Part shown: positions 9,289 to 19,085 of the stretch, one piece after another
How the letters are laid out: each line of letters opens with the position of its first letter
Position numbering within the stretch: position 1 is the stretch's first letter
Assembly (NCBI GenBank): GCA_002245855.1
Contig: NOUX01000006.1
Span: 186,001 to 250,000, forward strand
Direction of reading: 5' to 3'
Source of the DNA: Sphingobacterium cellulitidis
GTDB taxonomy: Bacteria; Bacteroidota; Bacteroidia; Sphingobacteriales; Sphingobacteriaceae
DNA: 64,000 nt
The notes under the pieces: model-generated
What the model was told of the DNA's origin: nothing
What the model saw: only the letters and a program-made list of their open reading frames with translations
Databases searched by the model: none
Position numbers and translations under genes: made by a program

Positions 9289-9326
9289 AAAAATCCATTT
9301 ATCTTTCAATAGGTAAATGGATTTTT
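9289..9326 (+). terminator. intrinsic terminator after trhO
   Basis: A 13-bp inverted repeat (AAAAATCCATTTA at 9289-9301 and TAAATGGATTTTT at 9314-9326) with a 12-nt loop, ending in a T run, starts 20 bp after the trhO stop. Confidence 0.8.
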
Positions 9327-9352
9327 TGTTTAAACCCTAATTATAAAAGAAA

Positions 9353-9694
9353 ATGGATAGTCAGAAAGTAGACATGTTTTTAATGTCGAACAATAAGTTT
9401 TTTGAATCATATCAATTAATGGAGATTAAGGATTTACTGAGCAGAGCGGATGACAGTAAATTCACGAATGTTCAGATTCAACAGTATAAAGATCCTACTA
9501 CCGTATTAATTGTTTCCATATTAGCAGGTTCGTTTGGAATAGATCGTTTTATGATTGGAGATACCGGCTTAGGTATTGCTAAATTATTGACCTGTGGAGG
9601 TTTGGGTATTTGGACCATTATCGATTGGTTTATGATCATGGGGGCGACTAAAACGAAGAACTTTGAGAAGCTGGTAACTTCATTAAGTTATTAA
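9353..9694 (+). CDS. TM2 domain-containing membrane protein
   Basis: 113 aa. A soluble N-terminal 45 residues precede a TM2 domain. The first helix ends in the GIDRFMIGDTGLGIAKLL signature with its conserved Asp-Arg-Phe turn, and the second helix is GGLGIWTIIDWFMI. TM2 proteins are small two-helix membrane proteins without an established biochemical role. It opens a tight run (next start 4 bp after this stop) that ends with an M48 peptidase. Confidence 0.85.
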   Translation: MDSQKVDMFLMSNNKFFESYQLMEIKDLLSRADDSKFTNVQIQQYKDPTTVLIVSILAGSFGIDRFMIGDTGLGIAKLLTCGGLGIWTIIDWFMIMGATKTKNFEKLVTSLSY

Positions 9695-9698
9695 TGGA

Positions 9699-10106
9699 AT
9701 GATCAATTCAAGGAACAGGCTTTATATCACTACGGTAATAGTCTGTTTCATTGGTATTATCTGGTTGTTCCTTGATTATTACGCTGGAGCTCAATTAACT
9801 CTATGTCCAGTTAAATTAGTGACCGGTTATCCTTGTCCTTCATGTGGGACGACAAGATCTATTTCAGCACTATTGCATGGTCATCTCTGGGAGGCGATTC
9901 TGATCAATCCATTAGGGTTGATCTCTTTGGTTATCATCTTGGTTGTTGTGGTTTTGGTTCTAATAGACTTGGTTGGGAAGAAGAGTTATTATTATGAGAT
10001 CTATCATCGTACAGAGCGATACCTGCAACAGCATAAAGTACTTAGTGTCTTTCTTATCATTTTAGTTATTGCAAATTGGTTATGGAACATATCGAAGGGG
10101 CTATAG
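9699..10106 (+). CDS. DUF2752 domain-containing membrane protein
   Basis: 135 aa with three predicted membrane helices. CPVKLVTGYPCPSCGTTRS after the first helix is the family signature, with CxxCG and TR residues at the membrane surface. DUF2752 proteins often sit beside TM2 proteins in Bacteroidota, as here; the function is unknown. The end overlaps the beginning of the next gene by 25 bp, suggesting coupling. Confidence 0.87.
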   Translation: MINSRNRLYITTVIVCFIGIIWLFLDYYAGAQLTLCPVKLVTGYPCPSCGTTRSISALLHGHLWEAILINPLGLISLVIILVVVVLVLIDLVGKKSYYYEIYHRTERYLQQHKVLSVFLIILVIANWLWNISKGL

Positions 10107-10525
10107 ATTTTAATCCGAGAGAAATTACCGAAGATGAGCGCGAATACGCATCAAATAGCTATTTAATGTCATTATTCGCATTATTTATAGGACTTCCTTT
10201 GCCGATTTTTAACTTATTGGCGACCGTAATCTTTTATTTAGGAAAGCGAAAATCCACAAGTTTTGTCAGATGGCATTGTACGCAAGCATTAATCTCGCAG
10301 TTTTCAATTTTCTTTTTTAATACCGCTGCTTTTTGGTGGACCATTGCGATTATCTTGCACAAAAAGGAGGTTAGTGACTCCTATATATCGTATTTAATAT
10401 TAATCTTTATCCTGAACGGGATAGAGGTAATTTCCACAATCTATACCTCAATACAAACAAGGAAAGGCATCCATGTTCGTTGGTTTTTATTTTCTGATAT
10501 CACTGATAACTTATTAAAGAAATGA
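10082..10525 (+). CDS. DUF4870-like small integral membrane protein
   Basis: 147 aa from the ATG at 10082; a TTG two codons upstream is less likely. A charged N terminus (ITEDEREYASNSYL) is followed by three or four hydrophobic helices with SFVRWHCTQALISQ between the first two. This is the amphipathic pattern of DUF4870/Tic20-like proteins, in which a polar R(F/W)H.(Q)A motif sits at the membrane. I place it there with moderate confidence; the molecular role is unknown. It overlaps the DUF2752 gene by 25 bp and the M48 gene by 4 bp. Confidence 0.7.
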   Translation: MEHIEGAIDFNPREITEDEREYASNSYLMSLFALFIGLPLPIFNLLATVIFYLGKRKSTSFVRWHCTQALISQFSIFFFNTAAFWWTIAIILHKKEVSDSYISYLILIFILNGIEVISTIYTSIQTRKGIHVRWFLFSDITDNLLKK

Positions 10526-11316
10526 AAATCGTAGGCAAATTTCTCTTATTAGCTGCATCCATCGTGGGTTTATTTTTTCTATTGAATTTGGTAGAATGGA
10601 CGAATGTTTTTGAGTTAAAGAAGAATCAAGATCGCTTGGAGGTAAAAATAGGAAAGCTCGTCTTAAATCAGGTTAAGGACCTGTATGAGGTTATTGAGGA
10701 TGAAAGGATTGATAGTAGTTTAGATTCTCTATTTATTCCCTTGCTAAAGGAAAACTATATTTCCAGTAAGAATTATGATTTATTATTGGTGAAGAGTACG
10801 GAGGTCAATGCCTTTGCTCTTCCAGATGATAAAATCATTGTGACGACTGGATTAATCAACTTTTTAGATAGTTCAAATTATTTATCTGCAGTATTGGCTC
10901 ATGAGATAGCGCATTGTGAGAAGAATCATGTGATGCGGTCATTGATTACAAATTTTGGATTAGATTTATTACTGTCGGGTTCAGGAACTGGAGAAATCAC
11001 GAATTTTATTACTGGACAGGCCTTTTCCAGGAAATTGGAAAAAGAAGCGGATGAATTGGCAATTGATTATTTAGTTGAAGCTAAAATTGATCCGCATAGT
11101 ATAGTTAAGGTAATGGAATTATTTGATGTTTATTTGAGTTCAGCAGATGATGTCAGTTGGGTTTCATCGCATCCAATTCCTGCTGATCGTAAGAAATACC
11201 TGAACCAAAAAATCGATCGTTTGGATGTTGATTCGAATGATTTTAAAAATCCTATTGACAGCAAAACCTGGGTTGAATTGCAAGATATGGTCTCCAAGTA
11301 TGATACGAGAGATTAA
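10522..11316 (+). CDS. M48 family zinc metallopeptidase
   Basis: 264 aa. An N-terminal hydrophobic segment (about 5-25) anchors or exports the protein. The zinc motif HEIAH is at 127-131 and the third ligand region EADELA at 175-180, as expected for Ste24/HtpX/BepA-type M48 enzymes. SSHPIPADRKKYL near the C terminus is also conserved. A periplasmic quality-control or envelope-maintenance role is the family expectation. It ends the operon of small membrane proteins, and its stop overlaps that of the convergent outer-membrane protein gene by 4 bp. Confidence 0.88.
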   Translation: MKIVGKFLLLAASIVGLFFLLNLVEWTNVFELKKNQDRLEVKIGKLVLNQVKDLYEVIEDERIDSSLDSLFIPLLKENYISSKNYDLLLVKSTEVNAFALPDDKIIVTTGLINFLDSSNYLSAVLAHEIAHCEKNHVMRSLITNFGLDLLLSGSGTGEITNFITGQAFSRKLEKEADELAIDYLVEAKIDPHSIVKVMELFDVYLSSADDVSWVSSHPIPADRKKYLNQKIDRLDVDSNDFKNPIDSKTWVELQDMVSKYDTRD

Positions 11317-14048
11317 TCCCTTTGAGGTCTACCTCCGAAGCTTCTCAGATTGTAATTTAAGCTCAGCAGAAAATATCGAGTCAAGGTATTCGAGGTAATA
11401 TTAGATATGGATATTTCAGATACCCTTCGATTAATGTTTCTTGCATTATTGAATAAATCGAAAGCCTTTAGCGAGATTTCAGCATTTCTTTTCTTCAAGA
11501 TTTTATAGCCGATAGAGGCATTTAGCAAGTTCGTGGAAATTGCTTCAGCTCCCAAAATTCCGCCATTATGGAAAAAGGAATAATTATAGCCCAAGGTCAT
11601 GTTTTTAAAGAATTCCAGGTTTAACGAATTACTAATTCTGTGATTTGTAATCTGATAATGAGTGACTTCACTCATCGGGTTATTGGTGAAATTCATATTC
11701 AGGTTATAGTTGAATCCAACTATAATTTTCTTGCTGAAATTTGTGAATATTCCTACATGTTGGCTGAAACCATAACTATGATTCGGCATCAAGACATCGT
11801 TGAGGATGGCATAATTACGGTTATAATATAGGTTGTTATTTAAATTCAGGTTGAAGCCCAATTTTTTTAAAGGTAGACCATAATTGTTATTCGCCCTAAG
11901 TTGGAAAACGCCATTAATATTTTCCGGGACAACATATTGACCACCAGCGCCAAGGATAATGTCATCAAAGAGGGTGATGGTACTATCAGTCGTCATGGTT
12001 GAATTAATAATTTTGTTATTGGTATAATCAAAATTGAAGCTGCTATTGAAGCTACGGCCATTATCACGATTAATATCCCGGTATTGCAATCGAAAACGAT
12101 GGGTGTACTCTTGGCTTAGATTAGGATTACCATTTCGGACAAAGAGTTCATTCGAATTATCAATATAATCTTGCAATTGATCGATGGATGGCGTGTTTGT
12201 GCCAGCGTTATAATTAAATTCAATATTTCTTTCCTTGGTAAAGTAATAAGCGACGGTCATTTCTGGGATAAAAGCTCCGAAATTGGCCGTGGTCCTTAGG
12301 TTGATAGGGACGGTTCTATTATTTACGCGATAACCATGTTCGTAATTTATACCAACTTGAAATCTGAAGGTGTCTTGCTTGTTGTAAGCGTATGAAAAAC
12401 CAGCACTTTGATGGGTGAAATCATTTCTGAATTCATTGGAAAGTCTTTCGTTCAGTTCTTCAAATTGCCCGGTTTCAGCCAAGAAATCCATGGTTTTACG
12501 ATCAGAATAGTTACTTGTATTTCTTAATCCAACATTTGCTTGTAACCTAGAAATCTTTGTGACATTGTAGGTATAAGACAATCTTCCGTTATAGCCATTT
12601 CCATAGCCATAGGTTACACTTTCTCTATTGTTGGTGTCAATCCGATCAAGGACAGCATCCTTATAATACTGATTGAAAGCCAGAGTTTTTCCCAAGGCAT
12701 CATTTGTACTTTTATTTCCGTCAAAGCTGAGGGATATGGTTTGTCCAGCTTTTTTAAATCGATGCATATAGGTCATTCCCCCGCCAAAATTGAAATTTGT
12801 GTTGTTGTTTTGGAAGTTTCTATCTGAATTATTGAGGGGTTCTGTTCGATCTTTGGACATACTGCTTACTGAACTACGATTCGCATCAGATTTCGTATAG
12901 GAAAGGTTGGGATTAATATCAATGCGGTTCATGCTATCAATATCCCATTTTAATCTACCTCTTAAATTATGTTCAATATTACCGACATCACCAGTTTGCT
13001 GTTGATTCTGAAATTGATTTGCTCTGCTTCCGGTGGTATATTCTACATCAGAGAGGGAGTTGGTGAATGTACTGTTATTTCGGAATCTATAATTTCCATT
13101 GACCTCCAATTTTTTGTCCAAGAAGGTGTTTGTATAATTGGCAGCAGCAGCGTAAGTATCAGAAAGACCGCGATCTGTATTATTATTTCCACGGCGGAAT
13201 CCACCGCGCCCTTGTTCAGAGAATTCGGTTTCATTAATATTGTTGGCCATGAGGTTGATGGAGATTTTCTCATCGCCACGGAAGGCATTAACACCAGAAT
13301 TGATTGTGAATTTATCGGAATCGCCTTTTCCAGCATTGAATTTGCCGAACACACCTTTTCTTTTATCAGGTTTGGTGACGATATTGATAATTTTGGATCT
13401 TTTACCGTCGTCAAATCCTGAGAATTTGGTTTGTTCACTTTTCTCATCGATGATTTGGAGTTTATCAATAATATCTGCTGGGAGTGTTTTAAGGGCGACC
13501 TTCGGGTCAGTACTAAAAAACTCTTTCCCATCGACCATTATTTTTGTCACCTCTTCGCCATGAGCCGATACTTTTCCATCCTCATCGATGGTAACTCCAG
13601 GAACCTGAGCGACCATTTCGTCGGCATCAGCATATTCACGAGTGGCAAAATTTCTGGCATTAAATTCTAATGTATCACCTTTCACGGCAACATTGGGAGA
13701 AGGGGCGATTGTAATTTCTTCCAAAACGATTTCTCCGGGTTCCATTTCCAAAAGTATGGGAGGCATGGAAGATTTTACTTCGATGGTTTTTTCAACTTTT
13801 TTAAAGCCAAGTAAAGTTCCTGTTATTTTATATCGACCAATTGTGACTTTTTGAATTGCGAATACACCTTTGTCATTTGATTTTGCGGTTCGGATGGTCG
13901 AGTCTTTGAGGTTAAGTATTTGAATACTGGCATCTTGCAAAGTATTGCCTTTGGTTTTGTCCTGGATATTTCCAGAAATATTAACCTGAGCAAAGGTAGT
14001 ACCTAGACTCAAGATCAAGACGAAACACATTGACAAAAGGTAATTCAT
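11313..14048 (-). CDS. outer-membrane beta-barrel protein, TonB-receptor-like (OMP_b-brl_3)
   Basis: 911 aa. A signal peptide (about 1-20, ending TFAQ) is followed by a carboxypeptidase-regulatory-like beta-sandwich (about 22-105), a plug-like region (ADEMVAQVPGVTIDEDGKV, KIMVDGKEFF, then LPADIIDKLQIID) and a long Asn/Tyr-rich barrel ending in aromatic strands. This is the architecture of the OMP_b-brl_3 outer-membrane family, related to TonB-dependent receptors. The substrate is unknown and there is no SusD partner nearby. It is divergent from a TetR regulator across 247 bp, so regulation by that protein is possible. Confidence 0.88.
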   Translation of the reverse strand: MNYLLSMCFVLILSLGTTFAQVNISGNIQDKTKGNTLQDASIQILNLKDSTIRTAKSNDKGVFAIQKVTIGRYKITGTLLGFKKVEKTIEVKSSMPPILLEMEPGEIVLEEITIAPSPNVAVKGDTLEFNARNFATREYADADEMVAQVPGVTIDEDGKVSAHGEEVTKIMVDGKEFFSTDPKVALKTLPADIIDKLQIIDEKSEQTKFSGFDDGKRSKIINIVTKPDKRKGVFGKFNAGKGDSDKFTINSGVNAFRGDEKISINLMANNINETEFSEQGRGGFRRGNNNTDRGLSDTYAAAANYTNTFLDKKLEVNGNYRFRNNSTFTNSLSDVEYTTGSRANQFQNQQQTGDVGNIEHNLRGRLKWDIDSMNRIDINPNLSYTKSDANRSSVSSMSKDRTEPLNNSDRNFQNNNTNFNFGGGMTYMHRFKKAGQTISLSFDGNKSTNDALGKTLAFNQYYKDAVLDRIDTNNRESVTYGYGNGYNGRLSYTYNVTKISRLQANVGLRNTSNYSDRKTMDFLAETGQFEELNERLSNEFRNDFTHQSAGFSYAYNKQDTFRFQVGINYEHGYRVNNRTVPINLRTTANFGAFIPEMTVAYYFTKERNIEFNYNAGTNTPSIDQLQDYIDNSNELFVRNGNPNLSQEYTHRFRLQYRDINRDNGRSFNSSFNFDYTNNKIINSTMTTDSTITLFDDIILGAGGQYVVPENINGVFQLRANNNYGLPLKKLGFNLNLNNNLYYNRNYAILNDVLMPNHSYGFSQHVGIFTNFSKKIIVGFNYNLNMNFTNNPMSEVTHYQITNHRISNSLNLEFFKNMTLGYNYSFFHNGGILGAEAISTNLLNASIGYKILKKRNAEISLKAFDLFNNARNINRRVSEISISNITSNTLTRYFLLSLNYNLRSFGGRPQRD

Positions 14049-14295
14049 GGTATTGGTTTAAGGATTTTTTTCAATTATAATTTATTTTACTGATAACAGG
14101 TTGATAATCACAAAAAAGATACACGGCAAAAGGTGCTGTTGGGGGTTGGTTTTTCGGCTTATTTAAACTTGGTTAACATCTAAAGCGGTTGGTTTTATAG
14201 GATAAAAAATTGCGTTTATTATAAGGGCGGGTTTCGAGGGAGGCAATGAAAATCACAATTCAATAAAATTGGATATATTTGCTTATTAACAATCG

Positions 14296-14835
14296 ATGAA
14301 AGAAACAACACTTAGTAGGAAAGAGAAAATATTGCAAACAGCCTTACAATTATTTGCGAGTAAGGGCTACCTTGATACATCTACCAAGGAAATTGCTGCA
14401 AAAGCTGGAGTTTCAGAAGCACTTATCTTTAAGCATTTCGGAAACAAGGATGCTTTATTGGCGCATATTGTGAAATCTGGTTACCGTAAGGTACTTCTTC
14501 ATCACAAGGGGATGATGACGTATAAGGGTGCGAAGGATTTTTTGAAGAATATGGTTCAATTTCCGAGTAAACTGGTTGCTGATGATCCATTATTTTGGAA
14601 ATTGCAGGAGCGTCTCTCGCATCATAGCTTTTCCAAATCCCAGCATGAATTATTTATTAAGCCAGTACAGCCGATTGTTCATAAAGCTTTTCAAGAATTA
14701 GGATATAAGGACCCGGATTTAGAGACTCAATATTTATTATTGGTGATTGACATGCTTTGGAAAAAAGAAGCATGTGGTGACATAGAGAATGCGGCTGAAT
14801 TAGCCGGTTTGATGGAGGAAAAATACAACCTGTAA
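14296..14835 (+). CDS. TetR/AcrR-family transcriptional regulator
   Basis: 179 aa. The N-terminal helix-turn-helix (about 8-54) reads KILQTALQLFASKGY, then TSTKEIAAKAGVSEALIFKHF, a textbook TetR DNA-binding domain. The ligand-binding half is short and unclassified. TATATTTG at 14274-14281 just upstream is a good -7 candidate. The divergent outer-membrane protein gene and the GH3 gene 90 bp downstream are the obvious candidate targets, but nothing in the sequence decides this. Confidence 0.9.
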   Translation: MKETTLSRKEKILQTALQLFASKGYLDTSTKEIAAKAGVSEALIFKHFGNKDALLAHIVKSGYRKVLLHHKGMMTYKGAKDFLKNMVQFPSKLVADDPLFWKLQERLSHHSFSKSQHELFIKPVQPIVHKAFQELGYKDPDLETQYLLLVIDMLWKKEACGDIENAAELAGLMEEKYNL

Positions 14836-14925
14836 GTCTGCGTGTTTATGCGTGATGTTTTTTAAATGTGCAAAACATTTTAAAAAACAACTAAAAATTC
14901 CTTATTTCGTATAAACTATATTGTG

Positions 14926-16632
14926 ATGATTAAGAAACTATTCAGTTTTGGATTGCTATCCATGATGCTTATTTCTGCGGCATTTGCTCAGAACAAGCCC
15001 AATTTTGTTGATTTTATCAATCAGAAACATGCATGGGTTGATTCGGTATTCAATACATTGACTCCGAAACAACGTATTGCCCAATTATTTTTGGTAAGAG
15101 CACATACGAATTTGGGTCAAAGATATATTGATTCGGTAAAACAAGTCATTGAGAAGGAGCAATTGGGTGGATTGGTTGTCTTTCAAGGCGGTCCAGTTCG
15201 TCATGCGAATATGTTCAATGAATATCAAAAAGTGAGTAAGGTTCCTTTGTTGATTACGTTTGATGGCGAGTGGGGTCTAGGCATGCGGATGCCGGATTCA
15301 ACGATTTCCTATCCTTATCAAATGACTTTAGGTGCAATTCAGAATAACAATTTGTTGTACGAAATGGGAAGACAAGTTGCTCGTGATTTTCATCGGATTG
15401 GGATGCACTTTAATTTTGCGCCGGATGTAGATATCAATAATAACCCCAATAATCCAGTTATTAATTTCCGTTCATTTGGAGATAATAAGTTCAAGGTTAC
15501 AGAGAAAGGCAAAGCCTATATGGACGGAATGGTTCAAGGGGGTATTTTGGCTTCATTAAAGCATTTCCCAGGACATGGTGACACTGATGTTGATTCGCAT
15601 CATGACCTTCCGCAATTGAAATTTGATAAGGCGAGATTGGATAGTTTAGAGATTTATCCATTCAAACAGCTGATCAATGCTGGCGCTCCTGCGGTTATGG
15701 TTGCGCACATGAATATTCCAGCTTTGGATAATACTCCTAATATTCCATCCTCAATTTCAAAGAAAATCGTCACAGACCTACTTCGCAAGGAATTAGGGTT
15801 TAGAGGATTGACCGTTACGGATGCCATGGATATGAGCGGGGTTAAGAAATATTTCCCGAATGGAGAAGCAGATGTCATGGCAATTGAGGCAGGACATGAT
15901 TTATTAGAAGTTTCAGAGAATAGTGCACGTGCTATTGATTTGATTGAGAAAGCTATCAAATCGGGTCGCTTATCTCAAGCGGATGTAGATGCGCGAGTAA
16001 AGAAAGTGTTAGCTAGTAAATTATGGTTGGGATTAAATAAGATCAAGCCCGTAAATACGAATAATTTATATTCAGACTTAAATACGCCTGCGGCACAAAG
16101 TTTAGTACAACGTATTTCAGATGCAGCTGTAACATTATTAAAATCGGATCGAGGCATAAAAAGATTTGACCCGAAAAAAGCAACATCGATTGTTAGTGTA
16201 GGAATTGATCAGGCTCAAGATTTTGAGAAGGGTTTGGCTATTCAGCTGATGGATCATGATCAATACTTTATTAAAGGCGATGAGACTGAGGAGCAATTAA
16301 AAGATTTAATGAAAGATGCAAAAGATAATCGTCAGATTATCTTGGTAATCCATGATAATCGTAGTAGACCTCGCAGTGAGTTAGTTTTGAATGATGCAAC
16401 GAAAGCTTTTATAGATAAGATCGCAGGTAGAAGAACTATTTCTGTGATGTTTACTAATCCATATGCATTAAATTCCGTTGATGTGATGCGCAGTTCATCA
16501 GTTTTATTGGGTTATCAGAATGACTTTTTCATGCAGAAGGCAGTATTAAAGGCTTTATTAAAGCAGATTAAACCAGAAGGAAAATTGCCAGTTACAATTT
16601 CAAAAGATTTGAAGAACGGTTCGGGGATTTAA
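14926..16632 (+). CDS. glycoside hydrolase family 3, NagZ-like beta-N-acetylglucosaminidase
   Basis: 568 aa from the ATG at 14926 (a GTG one codon earlier is possible). A signal peptide (about 1-22, ending SAAFAQ) makes it periplasmic or surface-exposed. KHFPGHGDT beginning at residue 212, followed by DSHHDLP, is the NagZ-type GH3 catalytic loop that supplies the Asp-His acid/base; VTDAMDM carries the nucleophile Asp. The C-terminal about 170 residues form the second GH3 domain. Many Bacteroidota homologues carry an additional beta-lactamase-like domain, which is missing here. It probably removes GlcNAc from peptidoglycan or chitin fragments, consistent with nagA, namZ and murQ further right. 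Confidence 0.88.
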   Translation: MIKKLFSFGLLSMMLISAAFAQNKPNFVDFINQKHAWVDSVFNTLTPKQRIAQLFLVRAHTNLGQRYIDSVKQVIEKEQLGGLVVFQGGPVRHANMFNEYQKVSKVPLLITFDGEWGLGMRMPDSTISYPYQMTLGAIQNNNLLYEMGRQVARDFHRIGMHFNFAPDVDINNNPNNPVINFRSFGDNKFKVTEKGKAYMDGMVQGGILASLKHFPGHGDTDVDSHHDLPQLKFDKARLDSLEIYPFKQLINAGAPAVMVAHMNIPALDNTPNIPSSISKKIVTDLLRKELGFRGLTVTDAMDMSGVKKYFPNGEADVMAIEAGHDLLEVSENSARAIDLIEKAIKSGRLSQADVDARVKKVLASKLWLGLNKIKPVNTNNLYSDLNTPAAQSLVQRISDAAVTLLKSDRGIKRFDPKKATSIVSVGIDQAQDFEKGLAIQLMDHDQYFIKGDETEEQLKDLMKDAKDNRQIILVIHDNRSRPRSELVLNDATKAFIDKIAGRRTISVMFTNPYALNSVDVMRSSSVLLGYQNDFFMQKAVLKALLKQIKPEGKLPVTISKDLKNGSGI

Positions 16633-16660
16633 TTCAAAACTGTTAACATAAAATTAAAAT

Positions 16661-16687
16661 AGCCAGTAGAAGATACTGGCTTTTTTT
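16661..16687 (+). terminator. intrinsic terminator after the GH3 gene
   Basis: AGCCAGTA at 16661-16668 pairs with TACTGGCT at 16674-16681 around a 5-nt loop, followed directly by a run of seven T. Confidence 0.88.
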
Positions 16688-16728
16688 ATTCAAAAGAAAG
16701 ACTAATTTTGCTAGGTAGATTGAGAATT

Positions 16729-18156
16729 ATGGCAAAAGAGCAGATTTCTATATTTGACATGTTTAAAATAGGGATTGGACCCTCGAGTTCGCATACTTTA
16801 GGTCCATGGCGGGCAGCCCAGCGGTTTGTTGAGGTGTTAGTGAACCGGGCTGTTTTAGACTTGGTAGAAGAAGTAAAGATTTTATTATATGGTTCCTTGG
16901 CAAAGACGGGAGTTGGTCACGGGACGGATATTGCGGTATTATTAGGCTTGAGTGGAGATGATCCAGTTACTTTTGATGTGAACGATGTCGTTCCTAAGGT
17001 GGATCGTATCAAGGCTAGCCGGAAGATGTCCCTTGGCGGGAAGCGAGAAATCGATTTCACTTATCAGGATGACCTACTTTTCCTATATGATCAAAGCTTG
17101 CCATTTCATCCCAATGCGGTTACCTTTCAGGCTTTTCTATCCAATGGCAATGCTGTCTCGGAGACATATTATTCAATTGGTGGCGGATTTGTTGTTCAAG
17201 AGAATGATACGGAGAGTGTTTTATCGGAAATTGATTTACCCTTTCCAATAGATACGGCTCAGGAGTTGATGGTTGCATGTATGCGGACGGGGTTAAAGAT
17301 TTCGGAGTTGGTTTTGGAGAATGAATGTTCATGGAGGTCTGAGCAAGAGACTAGAAGTGGAGTTTTAAAGATTTTCCAAACGATTAAGGAATGTATTTAT
17401 AAGGGCTGTCATACTGATGGTGTATTACCAGGAGGATTACATGTTGAGCGCAGAGCTTCAAAATTGAATAAGAAGATGTTGAAGGGTCGTAGCTATTCTG
17501 ATTTTGACAGCTGGGTAGAGGCGATTCGTGCTGGAGGTCGGGATTTTGGTTATATTCTGGACTGTGTAAGTTGTTTTGCTTTAGCCGTAAATGAGGAAAA
17601 TGCATCTTTTGGTCGGGTGGTTACTGCACCTACCAATGGCGCTGCAGGGGTAATACCAGCGGTATTGCAATATTATATCGTTTTTCATGATTGTTATAAG
17701 GAGGATAAGATTATTCAATTTATCGCTACGGCATCGGAGATTGGTTCGATTTTTAAGAAAGGGGCGACGATCTCTGCAGCGATGGGTGGCTGTCAGGCAG
17801 AAATTGGAGTTTCCTCGGCGATGGCTGCTGGAGCACTCACCGAATGTTTAGGTGGATCACAAAGACAAGTATTAATGGCGGCAGAGATAGCAATGGAACA
17901 TCACTTAGGGTTAACCTGTGATCCTATTGGCGGTTTGGTACAGATTCCATGTATTGAAAGAAACACTATGGGAGCTATCAAAGCGATTACAGCTGCTCAG
18001 CTTGCCTTGCAATCCAACCCAGATAAGGCAAAAGTAAGTTTAGATGCAGTAGTTAGTACGATGTGGGATACGGCTCAGGATATGAACGTAAAATATAAGG
18101 AAACTGCTGATGGCGGATTAGCCATCAAGGTACCATTGAGTTTACCAGAATGTTAA
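16729..18156 (+). CDS. sdaA: L-serine ammonia-lyase, iron-sulfur dependent, single-chain
   Basis: 475 aa from the ATG at 16729. The alternative TTG at 16708 lies inside a TAATTTTG promoter-like element (16703-16710), so the later start is preferred. The beta domain is N-terminal ([19 protein letters not shown], the serine dehydratase signature) and the alpha domain C-terminal, with [27 protein letters not shown] and [12 protein letters not shown] holding the cysteines that ligate the 4Fe-4S cluster. It deaminates L-serine to pyruvate and ammonia in the cytosol. It is a single-gene unit between two terminators. Confidence 0.93.
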   Translation: MAKEQISIFDMFKIGIGPSSSHTLGPWRAAQRFVEVLVNRAVLDLVEEVKILLYGSLAKTGVGHGTDIAVLLGLSGDDPVTFDVNDVVPKVDRIKASRKMSLGGKREIDFTYQDDLLFLYDQSLPFHPNAVTFQAFLSNGNAVSETYYSIGGGFVVQENDTESVLSEIDLPFPIDTAQELMVACMRTGLKISELVLENECSWRSEQETRSGVLKIFQTIKECIYKGCHTDGVLPGGLHVERRASKLNKKMLKGRSYSDFDSWVEAIRAGGRDFGYILDCVSCFALAVNEENASFGRVVTAPTNGAAGVIPAVLQYYIVFHDCYKEDKIIQFIATASEIGSIFKKGATISAAMGGCQAEIGVSSAMAAGALTECLGGSQRQVLMAAEIAMEHHLGLTCDPIGGLVQIPCIERNTMGAIKAITAAQLALQSNPDKAKVSLDAVVSTMWDTAQDMNVKYKETADGGLAIKVPLSLPEC

Positions 18157-18186
18157 TAAAAATATTTTAGAATATTTAATAAGAAG

Positions 18187-18220
18187 AGGTCATTATCAAG
18201 AGGTAATGACCTTTGTTTTT
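18187..18220 (+). terminator. intrinsic terminator after sdaA
   Basis: AGGTCATTA (18187-18195) and TAATGACCT (18204-18212) form a 9-bp stem with an 8-nt loop, followed by TTGTTTTT. Confidence 0.75.
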
Positions 18221-18239
18221 GATCAAATTTCTATCTTTG
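18212..18239 (+). promoter_or_regulatory. candidate promoter giving a near-leaderless walJ-like mRNA
   Basis: TTTG at 18212-18215 and TATCTTTG at 18232-18239 (16-nt spacer) fit the Bacteroidota -33/-7 pattern. The -7 element ends only 4 bp before the ATG at 18244, so the transcript should have almost no leader. It overlaps the tail of the preceding terminator. Confidence 0.5.
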
Positions 18240-18243
18240 TAAA

Positions 18244-19071
18244 ATGATTCGATATGCGGCATTAGCTTCTGGGAGTAATGGGAATAGCTATTATATTGCT
18301 AAGGGTGATACGGCGATTTTAATAGATGCCGGAATCAATAGCAAGCATCTTCATTTGCGGATGGCTTCCTTAGGAATAAATCCGGCTAGTATTAGTGCGA
18401 TATTCATTACCCACGAGCATACGGATCATATTTCGGGGCTATCTGTTTTCTTAAAGCGGTATCAGATTCCGGTTTATTTGACAGTGGGAACCTATGAATC
18501 TTCACGTTTGCAATTGCCTAGCTATTTAGTCAATTTCATTAAGCCTAATTCGGTGATTAACCTAAGTGATTTTTCAGTTTATGGGATTCCGAAATATCAT
18601 GATGCGCAAGAGCCCTGTAGTTTTTTGATCTCTGATGGAGAATTGAATATTTCGGTGCTGACAGACTTAGGTCGGATTTGTGATAATGTGAAAAAGGCCA
18701 TTCGAATGGCGGATATTCTGTTCTTGGAAGCGAACTATGATGAGGAGATGTTGATGACGGGTCGCTACCCTTATCATTTAAAGAATAGAATTAAAGGCGG
18801 ATGGGGCCATTTATCCAATAAACTATCCTTGGAGGCCTTTATTGAGAACAAAACGGATCGGTTGAAACATGTTATTTTAGGGCATTTGTCGGGTGAGAAT
18901 AATACAGTCCAATTGGTTGAAAGTATTTTTGAGCCCTACTGTCAAGATTTTAAGATGTCAGTTGCAAAGCGGACGGAACCTAGCCCACTCTTTGAAATTA
19001 CTAAGAAGGTTCAAACAGAGATTTATGTGGAAGAATATTCCTATCAATCCATTCAAATCATAACAGGATAA
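18244..19071 (+). CDS. MBL-fold metallo-hydrolase, WalJ/YycJ-like
   Basis: 275 aa. The metallo-beta-lactamase signature THEHTDH is at residues 56-62, after ASGSNGNSYYI and ILIDAGI, which together are typical of the YycJ/WalJ (VicX) group. Later ligand positions (LTDLGRI, LEANYDEEML, LGHLSGENN) are also present. WalJ-type proteins are thought to be DNA exonucleases or nucleotide-processing enzymes linked to cell-wall coordination; the activity here is assigned by family only. It ends at a strong bidirectional terminator shared with lipB. Confidence 0.85.
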   Translation: MIRYAALASGSNGNSYYIAKGDTAILIDAGINSKHLHLRMASLGINPASISAIFITHEHTDHISGLSVFLKRYQIPVYLTVGTYESSRLQLPSYLVNFIKPNSVINLSDFSVYGIPKYHDAQEPCSFLISDGELNISVLTDLGRICDNVKKAIRMADILFLEANYDEEMLMTGRYPYHLKNRIKGGWGHLSNKLSLEAFIENKTDRLKHVILGHLSGENNTVQLVESIFEPYCQDFKMSVAKRTEPSPLFEITKKVQTEIYVEEYSYQSIQIITG

Positions 19072-19085
19072 AAATAAATTCTATA

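Noticed and set aside
12969..13531. Long open frames on both strands inside the outer-membrane protein gene
   Set aside because: Shadow frames of the 911-aa coding sequence; no recognisable domains, and the barrel gene explains the region fully.
16708..16728. Upstream TTG start for sdaA
   Set aside because: It falls inside a TAATTTTG promoter-like element, and the ATG at 16729 begins exactly where the family N terminus does.
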